Positions 1 to 12,566 of a stretch of 64,000 nt of DNA are shown in pieces; position 1 is the first letter of the stretch; every line of letters begins with the position of its first letter. Source of the DNA: Larus michahellis (lineage: Eukaryota; Chordata; Aves; Charadriiformes; Laridae); assembly GCF_964199755.1 (NCBI RefSeq), contig NC_133903.1:501001-565000 (forward strand), in the 5' to 3' direction. Below the pieces are notes generated by a model. That model saw only the letters and a program-made list of their open reading frames with translations, made no database searches and was not told where the DNA came from. Position numbers and translations under genes: made by a program.

Positions 1-1995
1 GCAAATCTTTAACTTGCATTGTTTTACAGAAACACTAAAGCTTTAGCCTTATCTAAGGCAAACATTACAGGCTTCCTCCAATACCTGTAATGCTGGAACT
101 TTTGAAGCAGCAGCAGGACAGAGAAACACAAGTAGCCAGGTACTTTTTAAAAACACCGAAGGGAGAATAATACAAAGCTACCAAAAATGAGCAACAGCAC
201 CCGAATGGAACCTTAAGAGAGATTTGCTTCTACCTAAGGAGGAAGGAAAACAAACTACTGTACTTTGTTCACACACACGTACAAAACTCAGGTAGAACTA
301 CACCACTTTCATTTCCAAGACAAAGAGCAATAAACATGTTTGGAAGTGGGATGGTTTACAAAGCAAATGACGAAAAGAACTGTTTTGTTGAATGAATTTC
401 TGAACATTATAGTTTGTGATGAGTTCTCAAATCTAGCGGAGGAAGTAGACTGAACTTTTCTCTGCACCCAAACACAATGCATCACATTTATCTACAGCAC
501 TGTCACAGACAACACAGTTCAGCCGAATTAAAAAAAAATTAATTGGAAAAGCAAATTTTTTGGTTTTAAAAATCAATAAAACAGTACATAGGTATCCTTC
601 AAGGAATTACACTACTATTAAAAGTATTCATTTGTCAAGAAACCACTGTCATGTTCACACTGCTCAAAATCTTACACAGCACATCAAAACAAATTTGTCA
701 CACAGAGTAAATTTCTCTCTCAACCATACTTAGCTGCCTTTTGGGGGATTTTACATCTTAAAAAGCAAAACAACAAGAAAAACCCCACGCAAATAACTTG
801 AAGATTAAGCCACCCCGTGAAACTACAGAGAGGGGCAAGACCATGTCGCTACACTTGACTGCTCTGTCATCTGCAGGAGTTTGCTCTGATACCAATTATG
901 CTCAGCCTACACTGGGATTTTTGTTTCTCCTAAGGAAAAAACCTCTCCGACTGCATAAGACGGGCCTTGTTTTCCAGCTCCGACACCCGGGGGAGGACGG
1001 ATGCCCCGAGCTGACGGGAACATCATCCCGGAGAACGCTCGGAAGCGGCAAACACAAACCCCTTCCCCAGCACAGCCCCAGCGTTCCTCACGCTGGAACC
1101 CGACAGCTGAACTTAAGAGTTAACTCCATTCTAAAAAGCGTCCTCGAGTTGTTTCGCTAATGAGTAACACCCTGATAGAATCTGTAGGCGTAACAGTTCT
1201 TTACAGACACAGATATCGTTAATTATTTGTATTTCGAGTGCTTTATCAGTCTCCTTTAGACGGCAGCTTTACAAGACCAGACGCATGCGGAAAAACAGCC
1301 TCTGCTCACAAGCGCTTACGATGTGCTTGGAGTTTAGCACATTTCACTTCGTTTTACCGCAAGAATCAGATGTGAAAAATCAAGCTATAAACAATAATAA
1401 GTCTGTTGCTTTCACAAAAGCTATTTCCAAACGATTTTTAATTTCTCATATTATCAAAACCGCGGAATTTAATACACCGTGAGCACCTCGGTGTGCCTGC
1501 TGACACCACAGCGCCGGACGGGAGAGGCGCCCAGGGCCGGCGGAGCCCGGCGGCCCCCCCCACGCCCCGGACGGAGCCGGGCGGGCAGGGCCGCCCCGGG
1601 GCGGAGGGACCGCTCCCACCCGGCGCCGGCCGGGCAGGGCCGCTCCCGCCCGCCCGCCCGCCACCCCCCGCCGCCGCCGCGCCTTCCCCAGCGGCCGCGC
1701 CGGGCGCGCGCCCCGCCAGCGCCGCAGGGACCCCCCGCGCCCCGCCGCCCCCGGCCGCCGCCATTCGCTGCCGGCCGCCGCCTCGCCCCGCGCCCCCCCC
1801 CGCCGCCGCCCGCAGGATGCCGCCGCCGCCGCCGCCCCCGGCCTCAGCGGCCTCGCTCCCGTCGGGCCGGCAAGGCCGCGCCCGGGCCCGCGGCGGCGGC
1901 GCCCGCACCCGGCGGGGCCCGCGCGGCCCGCGCCGCTCACGGCCCGTCGGAGCCCCACGGGGCGAGGGCCTGGCCCCGGGGTCGCTCGGACTCAC
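1..1995 (-). other. RAC1: RAC1 intron 1 (5' part)
   Basis: This stretch follows the RAC1 first exon on the minus strand. It opens with a consensus splice donor (GTGAGT read on the minus strand, 1995-1990) and continues off the left edge. The first 500 bases of the intron are CpG-island sequence and the rest is AT-rich. RAC1 exon 2 should begin with codons completing the P-loop (AVGKT), and I do not see it in these 2 kb. Open frames here, such as one at 798-1160, show no family resemblance and are treated as chance. Confidence 0.85.
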
Positions 1996-2680
1996 CCGTC
2001 GCCCACCACCACACACTTGATGGCCTGCATCGGGGCGGCGCCGCGGCGGCTCCTGCTGCCAAGCGGGGCGGGAGGCGGGGGGGGGCGGCGGGCCGCGCAA
2101 GGAGCGAGCCGGCGGCGGTCTCGGCAGCGGGTCGCGGCCGCCTCCGCCCTGCGCCGGCAGCGGGACGCGGCAGCGGCACCACCCGAGGCGGGAGAGGGAG
2201 GACTGCGGGCAGCAGGAAGCGGCCGCTCCGCTCACATCCGGCCGGGCCGCTCGGCCCCGCCGCCCCGCCCTCACGGGGCCGCCTCGGCGCCGCTCGGGTG
2301 TCTCCGTCGCGCCGGGAGCGCTTCGGGCGCCATCGGCTGCGCTCGGCTTCGCTCGGCAGCGCTTCCCCCCCAGCGGCAGCCGCCGCCATGCTGCCGCCCC
2401 AACCGGGCGATGGCGGGGCTCCTCCGGCTCGGGCCGGGGCGGCCCCGCGCTGATCCCTTTCCCCCGTTACTCGGTCGGGGCCCTACGGGATGCGGTGCCA
2501 GGCGCCGGCCGTGCTGATGGAGCGAGGGCCCGGTGCTGTGAGCAGGGCTGGCCGCCGCGCGCAGGCCGCGCAGCGTCGTGGAGAGGAGTCGGGGCATCGC
2601 CCCGCACCATCCCTGGCGCATGGCTGCTCTCCCCGCCGTGGGACATGGCACTTGCCCGGGTGCCACTGCGGTGCCGAGAC
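1500..2680. promoter_or_regulatory. RAC1: CpG island, RAC1 promoter
   Basis: The sequence changes abruptly from AT-rich to very GC- and CpG-rich near 1500 and falls back near 2680. It surrounds the RAC1 start codon at 2030. There are GC-box-like G runs around 2068-2090 and no obvious TATA box, as is usual for a housekeeping promoter. The 5' UTR and transcription start must lie above 2030 on the minus strand, but I cannot place the start site. Many overlapping open frames on both strands (for example 1479-2453 plus and 1438-2274 minus) are low-complexity Ala/Pro/Arg/Gly translations caused by the lack of stop codons in GC-rich DNA. Confidence 0.9.
1996..2030 (-). CDS. RAC1: RAC1 first coding exon (partial gene)
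   Basis: The minus strand reads ATG at 2030-2028 and translates as MQAIKCVVVGD, then two bases GG of a glycine codon, then the donor GTGAGT. This is the invariant Rac N-terminus: beta-1 plus the first half of the nucleotide-binding P-loop (GDGAVGKT). The exon break inside codon 12 is where Rac genes are known to split. RAC1, RAC2 and RAC3 share this peptide, so RAC1 is assigned by its neighbours: FAM220A lies divergent to it and CYTH3 follows, as in the human 7p22.1 block. RAC1 is a prenylated Rho-family GTPase that switches between GDP and GTP to drive lamellipodia, NADPH oxidase and kinase signalling. The remaining exons are off the left edge. The context before the ATG lacks a purine at -3. 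Confidence 0.92.
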
Positions 2681-5600
2681 GGTTTTACCTTTGTCAACAG
2701 ATGCTCCTGCTGCCCCCCGCCTCCTGATGGGCTATGGCATTAATTAGCTCTGCTGGCAAGTTTCAGACCAGACCAGTGCACAGTTGGTCTTCCCGAGATG
2801 GGATGGCCCAGGGGCTGTCAGGCTACGCAGAACCTTGGGGTTCTTTTTTCCCCACGCAAACCAGTTATTTTCAGTGAATGTTGAAGTAAAAGCCGAGCAG
2901 AGCAGGTTCAATGATCCCAGGAGTCTTTTAGTTTCTACAGTTAGTTCTTGCGACAGTTGTACTTGACAGAGAAGCTCCTGGTAGGCCCGGTGGCCCCGGT
3001 GGCTCTTCCCTCTGTTGGCATGGCCAGCCGTCCCTCAGAGAGGGCACCGGGAAGGGGCCTGGCCACCGTCTGCTCCTCAAAGGCACGATGGGACTCGCTG
3101 GATCAATGCTGCGCACCATCGTGGGGTTTCATGTGACTGGATATCACTTAATTTCACAACATTTCTAAATTATTTTGATACCACACGTTAGATATCACAA
3201 AACACCACCTCCTGAGTGGACAGAGCATTCCACAGTACTTAACTCTGTCCATTTTTCTTTTGCTGAGCAAAGATAATTCTCAGGTATTTCAGTCACTGAG
3301 GAAAATACCATAACCATCGCAGTGAACTGAAAGGCTATTTTCACAACTGTCCATGCTCCCCTGTACAGATGGAAGCTGAAATGACTTGTCATGTAAGCTA
3401 AATATCCATGAAGCCAAGACTCTGCTGTTGCCAATGACCTGGTTGTTGTCATCCCAGCACGGGGGCTGCGGAAGAGAGGAGTGGGCAGCATCGCAGGGCT
3501 CTGGCTGTTCTTGGCTCTGCAACAGCTCCTGGGGCCACTGAGATGCACGGAAACAGAGCAGACGTGAAGGCTGTCTAATTTATGTCCTGGTCCTGGGGAG
3601 ACCCAGAACATGGGAAGATTCAAGTGGCACGTAAAACTGCTTCTGATTTTCCCACCACCTACCTATTTCTCCACCGGTTCTTTTTTATCCAGTGTAAACC
3701 AGATGGATGATTAGAGCTTTGTACATGAAAAGGAGGTACAACAAAATTTACAATATTATTACAAAACAGCATACAAAGGCAAGGATGAAGGCTATAATAG
3801 AGAAGACACACTAGCGCAAACTGCTTTTATGATCCTGTCATGAGACAAGCAATATCTTTTTATATATGTTCTTTTCAGTGCTCCTCCAGTCTATTCTTTT
3901 GGGATCAATTGTTTTGCATTGTCAAAAAAGTACTTCAGTTAAAACACAGGGTATGCTTTGATACATTTCCGATTGACAATTTTATGCCCAATTGGGTATG
4001 TAATTGCCAACATTAGAAAATACCTAGATAAATATTTACTGGTAGTCATTAAAAACAATATTACAGTTTGGACAGATGATGATGGTAACAGATTTATCCA
4101 ATTTTTTTCCCTACATGTTTGTAAATCTTTATTTCCTCAAATAGGATAAGATCATGAATCATAAAGTTGAGGCTTAGATCAGTCCTAATATTGTTCCACA
4201 ATTTATCACCTTATCTATCTTCTCTCATCCATTACAATTGTTGAAAGTCTTTTTCTTAGGCTTCGAGAGGAAATCATTATTTAAAATTGTTTCAGATACT
4301 GTCTGAATGTGCGTATTGTGTGTGTGCTGGCAATGGAGGAGGATTATTCTCCTTTGTGGATGGGGAGTGGCAGGGTAATCACGCTGATGCAACACTGGAA
4401 AGTTCTGCTCACCATGACACAGACTATCAGCATTACAGAGACAATAATTATTTGCACTTTTATAGTAGCTTTCATCCCAAACTATTACTGTGTGCCTTAA
4501 CACATTAGTTCATTAATAAAGCCACAAACAAATGCACAGAGAAGTAGCGAAGTACCAGTATACAGAGTGTACACACAGGGAAACACGTCAGTGGAACAAA
4601 CAGAACACCCAAGAGTGATTCATAGCTGTATTCTCCTACTCCTGGATGACACTTCCTGCTGACACCGGTTCTGTTCACTTGTCTTCAGGAAACGGCACGC
4701 TACAGTATGCAGCTCAAAAGTAAAAGTCTGTCCTTACCCATAGCGTAAAAACTGTTTTAGGGGGGAAAAATTGTAACTGTAATTCACAGCCGCTTGAAGC
4801 TGGGGGCTGGGACTGATGTGCAAGAGCAAATTTTACATGAAGCAAAGGCGTATCACAAAGTATCAGGGGTGGAATAAGGTTTTCAGCACATTGCACTCTT
4901 CTCTCTAGATATTTGTATTAAAATCAGAGGCAAAAAAAACCCACCCAAAACAACTGAAGAGAAAAACGGGGCTTCCAGATGCTTTTTCATTTTAAAATAG
5001 CTAAGAGGATTGTCTTTAAAAATTGTATTTAAGGCTTGATTTTACCCTAATTTGAGTTGGTGGTATAAGTCAGATGATTGGTGATGCAGTATTGGGATCG
5101 ATATAATAACCAGTAGAAAGAAATCTTAATGCATAGCACTAAGCATCTGAAATTCCTTCCTGGGCTCTAGTTCCACCTGTGGCGTTTTCCGCCTTTGTGG
5201 CCCGTCGCACACTGAGCCCCTCTGCCTTCCCACTTTACATCAGGATGGTAGTACTTACTCAAGCTGTTTGGATAGCAGCTAGCACTTAAAGATTCACACC
5301 TAACACAGTTGCCTGAGATTCTGCAGTTTTTTTGTTAATAATCTTTGAATTCTTTAGTTATATGTCTTCGTCAAGCTAATACAGCTAATAGAGTTTTAAT
5401 TAGGAAAGTGATACTATTGCTGTGGGGGAAATTCAGAGTATCCTCACTGAAGCTGGGGAGATACCGTGACATAAAATTCCTGTTAGAAAAGAATATAAGC
5501 CACAAGTAATGGTCTGCAATTTCTAGATATTCTAGGCAGATATTTTTGGCATGATTAGTCTCCTAAGTGTTGGAAAAAACCCTGTACTGGCATGTGATAT

Positions 5601-8600
5601 GTATGGTGTTCAAATATAGTACTCAGTCTGCTCTAGAGGAACCAAAGCCAGCAATCAAAGAGGAACCACAACTTTTAAATGTCAGCATTTGTTGCATCAG
5701 AGAGAACAGATTAAAGGAGCGTGAAAATAAAATGATAGTATATAAATCTCTACATTAATAATGAAGCATTGTAAAATAAATTCATTGAATTCATGTGATA
5801 TTAACGTAGAAGATTTAGCTGGTATACATATACAACAGAAACAAGTCCTGCATTTTCTTTAGGTAGCTTCTGATAAATATCTCTTCTGTCACAAATTTCA
5901 GTTATAAAATCCGCATAAGGCTTTGCATTCACTTCTGTCTACCCCCAGGTTTAGCAAGCAGTAACAGACCGTGCTTACTACAGTGAGAACTGTTGTTGAA
6001 GGCAGAGGGACTATAGACAGTAATCCCTGTATAGGGCTGCAAGCTTTCTGGAATAGAGACATCATTGTATATTTATAAACAAGGACCTGAGCCTCCTCTG
6101 CGTCACTTCAGTTTTTTATCACTGTAACTCCCTCAGCAGAATTTTATAACTGTAAGTACACAGATGTGTAAGCTGCAAGTTCCCCTCGACTTCTACCTGT
6201 CTTGATACCACGCACGTCACAAAAATTAGCTTTAAAATGTCCAGGAAAAGGATAAAGGTTTAGCCATTACATAAGCCCGTTCGGTATTACTAGTTTTACT
6301 GCCTGACACTGTCCTATCATTTTTCATATTAATAAAGACCGAAGGCTACGAGCTTTGACGTGGGCCCTTGATTTGCTTAGAAAGATGTAGTGTTTCTTTT
6401 GCCCCAGGCTCGCAGACATGCTTATGGACTTTAGCAGAGCTGGCACCTGAGAGGACCAAGTCTTCGTGGTCGGAAGCCTGCTTCCCTCTGGCATGCTGCA
6501 CTGCTGTGACTCACAGCCCAGCTAACAACTTCTCTCGGAGTGGAAAGCAAGACAACAACCAGACAGCTCCAAAAAACACATTAGATCAAAGACAGAAATT
6601 AAAATCAGTGGTGCCTTATATAGCACAGTCAGCATTTGGAAGAGAAAAGCACGTTTATTACAGAAATAAGATAATTGTCAAAAAGCGATGATATACTCTG
6701 GAATCTATTCCACACTGGATCCATTTGTAGACATTCTGAAGAACTTATAAGAGGAATAAATATCATAAATAAATATCATAATTCAAAAATCTGTTTATTT
6801 TAGCATAAACAGAATATAGAAATGGTATGAAAAACTTATGTTTTTTCTCCCCAATGCTTGTATGCTGATAAATTGCTAAGTAACAATTTTTGTGAGGAAG
6901 ACTTCCCAAAAGAAAATATTTGATTTATTCTCCATTTCCTAAATACAAAAATTACAAAATTGTCCTGTTTGCAAAACAATCTAGGTTAACGGTGACATAG
7001 GTCAATCACCTTCTTTATGTTTTACCAAGAGGGACAGCTCGGTGACTGGTATTTCTGCTTACTTCTGGCAGCTAGGTATTTTGATTTAATGTTAGACCCT
7101 GCCTTTATTAAGCTGATGAAAAATGCCTGTTCCAATGAGGTCTTATGCCTTTTTAATATTGCCTGTGTTGGAGAAGCATCGCTCCTGAGTGCAAGCTGTG
7201 CACAATGCTGTGTTATAAGACAACAGCTTCTGTAAGAGCTGTTCATCTGTTGGAAGCCTCCCGCGTGTCTAACTGTAACTTGGCAGCACTGCATTGATAG
7301 AATCCACGGTGTGTCATACGCTTAATTTTCTGAAAGATTTTGGAGAGAGGGGGCTCTAAGCTCGATGACATCACAAACCAAAAGAGTAAACTGACCGTTT
7401 TTGTCACCAGGGACAATAAACCCTCTGAGGGGTGGCTGGGATTCCAGAGTGCCAAGGCAGATCCGTGCTGGGGTGGGAAAGCACAGCATCGGCAGGCGGG
7501 CTGCTGTAGCTGATGACACGTTTCCTTGCAGTCCTAAAAAACCCACTCACAAGAGGGGGTTTGTTAGGAACCATCTGGCTTTTTCCTTAACTGAACTTTC
7601 AGTCCAAACAAGTACAGAAGATCATAGGCACTGATGAGAACAAAATGTTTTATTGTTTAGAATATTTGACTTTTCCCTTTTTCAACCTTCTGTTACTATC
7701 TTGGTCTTTTGCAATCATTTTATCAATCATTTCATCAATCATTTCATGCAATTTTTGCATACGTAGCAATGGACATAAAAAGGCACTAGAAAGAAAGAAC
7801 TGTAAGCATAAATAACCCTAAACTCTGCCTAATTTAAACCCTAAGTGTTCGTAGTTTATTTGTATTGTTATTAGTTTGTACAGAGAGCCCTGGAGACCTC
7901 ATGTCAAACATCAGGATCACTCGGTGTCGCGCTGCAGAGCGGAGAGAGGTCCCTTCCCAGAAGAGACCTATCCCAAGCAGGGAGCAGACAGATGCAGTCA
8001 CACAGGGGAGTGCAGTTAGATGATAGTGGTCTATGTGGCAGGCACATCAAGGGGCTAATTTCTCATTCTTGGGGCAATACGGTAACTTAAGAGCCCTGAA
8101 GGAGAATAGAGGAATCTTTGCATAAACATAGGAGGAACTACTTCTGAATGTAGCGGGTATAAGTTGAGAAAGTTTAAGAGGATGTTTTCAAAATGTAACA
8201 AGTCAGTAATGTTGACCAACAACATTTTTTATTTGAATAGAGGAATATTTGATTACCTGAGAAAAAAAATTTGGTTAATGAAATAAAGCATTAAAAGACT
8301 TGAAAAGATAAGGGTGTGCTTGTCTGGTGCAACAGAAAAAGACGAGTCAGGGTTAGGAAGCAAAAATGGGATGATGGCATTAAAGTGATGGAAAATGATC
8401 TCTGCAGCCATCAGCCGCAAACTGCATGCCAATAGTTATGAACTTCTGCATATTAAAGTAATCAGGGTTCTAGCTAAATTGAAAAGGATTTTACCACCAT
8501 GACAGAGCTGAAATCAAAGGAGGAAGTATGGGATGGTTTTGGGGTTTAGTTTCACTGTCAAAATAATTAGCTGATTTCCAAATCTTAATGTGACAAAATC

Positions 8601-8877
8601 TGGTGAATCTCTTCAATTGGTATTCAATTGCATTATCCGCTGCTTTCTTTGTTGGAAAGCTAAAGAGTGTTTTATCAATCTCACTATTTAATTAAATAAT
8701 TAAATTCAAATCAGTAGCGATGCTAACTTGTTATTATGACCTAATTTATTAATTATAATGCATATTTTAGTATAAAAAGTAATTTACAGTTAATCAAGAT
8801 TTTAAAATTAATACTGTGTCACATCTGTTTCGATGTGCAACATGAGCCAGAACTAATGAGAATCTGGCAGATATCTA
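2681..8877. other. Intergenic region between RAC1 and SMIM10-like/FAM220A
   Basis: No supported gene is seen. The sequence is mostly AT-rich and unique, with no exon showing recognisable protein similarity. A short tandem array of three 12-base units (caatcattt-like) sits at 7712-7752. The AT-rich stretch at about 8580-8850 is dense in TAATTA-type homeodomain motifs and could be a conserved non-coding element, but that is only an impression. Open frames such as 3195-3623 (minus) and 6368-6691 (plus) have no family resemblance. Confidence 0.6.
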
Positions 8878-8928
8878 GTGATACACATAAAAGTTAATCA
8901 GCTTCCTGATCTAACCTTTATGTATCAC
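8878..8928. repeat. Near-perfect hairpin / inverted repeat
   Basis: Two arms of about 23 bases (8878-8901 and 8906-8928) are reverse complements apart from a one-base indel and about two mismatches. They are separated by a four-base loop, cttc. The arms begin GTGATACA and close with ATCAG/CTGAT. It may be a small palindromic mobile-element remnant, or it could fold as an RNA stem if transcribed. The tiny loop argues against a standard microRNA precursor. Confidence 0.75.
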
Positions 8929-10288
8929 ACTGTGTCCCAATTTAAACACGGAAAGCTGCTAAATGTCCCGTGGCAGCTAAATCACATTTGTGCTTATCTG
9001 TAGAGAAGATGGTCTCAGTACACATAATGGGGAAGGGCACGGAGATGGCAGGGAATCTGAATTACCTTGGAATTCCAGTGTAGGGCCTGGACACATCTCG
9101 GTTCCTGTGCCTCCAGTACCAACAGGGTTATTGAAAACTTCAGATGAGGAGGAAATAAGATAACTCTGCTGTCTTCTCAAACCAGACGTGCTGAGCAGCC
9201 ACAGAAGGGAGGATGAGGACACCACACGGCGATAAAACCACTGCTGTGTACGTCACTTTCCTGCTTGCAGGAGCGCTATGTCTGTCTTTGGAAAACTTTG
9301 TGACAGAGGTTAAGTCGCTGTGGAATCAGAACTACTGCATGAACTTTATGGGTAACACTCATAACTTCTGGCTCCTGCCTTCTTTTTTTTTTTATAGGGC
9401 TTGCTGTAATGATAACCCAAAGGATACTTACTGAATGAACTGATGGGGAGAGCCGGGGCTATTATTTCAAGTTCTCCAAAATGAAAACAGTGCAGATAAC
9501 AAGTCCTTTGAAATTTTCCCTCTTTGGAATAGTAAAGGTAGGCTCAAGACAGCCAGGCGTGCATAGACAAACCATAGACAGATCAATGCTGGCCTCAGAG
9601 AGGATCATTCATCTTTGATTAAAGAAGTGGCAGAAGCCTGTGACAGAAGAGGGATCTGAAAAGCTTTGAATGTGCTAGGATGCTCTTTGGACAAGTTCCT
9701 GAGAAGGTAGGTTTTAAGATACCTTTTCTTTGAGACCTTTTTGATCTGAATGAGTGGTAGTTTGCTTTGTAAGTGTCAGTAGGATAATAACGCTGAGACA
9801 AAACTGAACTCCACAGCCTGAAATTCATTCAGATCTGCTTAGAAGGCCGAAGCTGGAGAACTGGGTCTGAAGGAAGTAGATCGGGGATTTATTTCCACGC
9901 TAAGAAGAGTCTGTCTAGGGGCCTGAGATACAAATGGGCTCCTTCAGGTCTGTTCAGAGGCTGGATGGAGTTAAAAATAACGTTAAGCACAGCTCCCCTT
10001 ACTGGTTCTGCCACTTAAAACCAGCCTCTCCCCCTTCTGAGGGGCCGGAGCTGCCGACACCCTCTGCCCATGAAACAGTCCCAGTCCCTGGTGCCTCTGC
10101 TTTCCATGAGCGAACTGTTAATGGCTTCCAGGCGCACACGGGTTTCCAGGGGTTTTCCACTCTATTATGTAGCTAATGGATTACAGAGAAAGGGATTGCG
10201 GATAAACCCAGGAAAGTGTCTGGTTTTGTTCTGGAATTATTCTTTCTCTGTGTGCCAGTGTGATTCTGCGTCAATAAAATAGTACTTG
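8929..10288. other. Intergenic region upstream of the CR1 remnant
   Basis: No gene or named repeat is recognised. A T-run lies near 9383-9393. An AATAAA at about 10272 is immediately followed by the CR1 fragment and has no transcript assigned to it. Confidence 0.5.
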
Positions 10289-10434
10289 ACAGAATCACAG
10301 AATCATTTACGTTGAAAAACACCTTTAAGATCAAGTCCAACTGTAAACCTAGCACTGCCAAGCCCACCTCTAAACCACGTCCCTGAGCACACCTACACGT
10401 CTTTTACACCTACACCTCCAGGGATGGCGACTTA
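10289..10434 (-). mobile_element. CR1 LINE 3'-end remnant
   Basis: The fragment starts with agaatcacagaatcattt and continues with blocks I recognise from the 3' end of avian CR1: a 'cctttaagatcaagtccaac' block, a 'cactgccaagcccacc' block, a 'taaaccacgtccctgagcac' block and a 'cctccagggatgg' block. Because the ATTCTGTG-type 3' repeats appear reverse-complemented at the left, the element lies on the minus strand. It is a 5'-truncated, non-coding, decayed copy of about 146 bases. It supports a bird or other archosaur host. Confidence 0.92.
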
Positions 10435-10671
10435 CAAGTTTAGGTCATTTTTGTGTTTCATTTTACAGCTGATTGAAGGGAAGCTCAATAGAGCAGTTCT
10501 GGGGGGAAAAAAAGGGGCCTGCTTTGTAAATGGTTCTAGTCATCTGTTCATCTTTTGAGGCGTCTCCCCTGGCGGCAAAGCGAGTTTTGATCTCAAAGAG
10601 CTTCCCGGGAAACTGTTTCGCAAAATGTGTTGGAAATCTTCGGTATTTTGAAGTCGGAATAACTGATGTCT

Positions 10672-10756
10672 GGCCGTGAGGGGCGGGGCGGGGCCGGGCT
10701 GAGGCGGGCGCGGCGGGTGGGGGTCCCGCCTCAGCCCGGCCCCGCCCCTCACGGCC
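10672..10756. repeat. GC-rich foldback in promoter
   Basis: The left arm 10672-10708 (37 bases, starting ggccgtgagg) and the right arm 10725-10756 (32 bases, ending cctcacggcc) are perfect reverse complements except for one extra CGGGG unit in the left arm. The spacer is 16 bases (10709-10724). Each arm carries an Sp1-type GC box. It lies 130-214 bases upstream of the micropeptide ATG, so it is in the promoter or the 5' UTR. Confidence 0.9.
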
Positions 10757-10813
10757 CCTGGCGGGCATGCGCGGCCCGCGCGCCAGACGCCGCGGCGCAC
10801 GGCGGCGGGGTGA

Positions 10814-12453
<1,640 letters not shown>

Positions 12454-12474
12454 GTCCATATTGAGATCCACTGA
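12454..12474 (+). CDS. SMIM10-family micropeptide, exon 2 (C-terminus)
   Basis: Spliced in frame after exon 1, this adds VHIEIH and a TGA stop, exactly the C-terminus of SMIM10-family peptides. It confirms the splice site and gives a complete 71-residue protein. It is too short to be found as an ORF by itself. The exon then continues as the FAM220A-coding exon. No ATG occurs between this stop and the FAM220A start at 12567 (92 intervening bases). Confidence 0.92.
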   Translation, partial: VHIEIH

Positions 12475-12566
12475 CTGGTGTCGTGGTGTGCTGCTTGCGC
12501 TGTGTGCTGCAACTGGAGGCAGTCACACTCTTCCACAGATCCAGCCTGCTGTGAAACACCAAGGCC

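Noticed and set aside
1996-2030. RAC2 or RAC3 instead of RAC1
   Set aside because: The exon alone cannot separate the paralogues, but FAM220A and CYTH3 as neighbours fit only the RAC1 locus.
1438-2517. Long open frames on both strands in the RAC1 CpG island (up to 324 codons)
   Set aside because: Low-complexity Pro/Ala/Gly/Arg translations in several overlapping frames. GC-rich DNA lacks stop codons, and the real coding exon here is 35 bases on the minus strand.
6368-6691. 107-codon frame in the RAC1-FAM220A spacer
   Set aside because: No similarity, no promoter or splice context, and ordinary AT-rich flanks.
8878-8928. MicroRNA precursor
   Set aside because: The loop is only four bases and the arm length and shape are atypical for a Drosha/Dicer substrate. 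Kept only as an inverted repeat.
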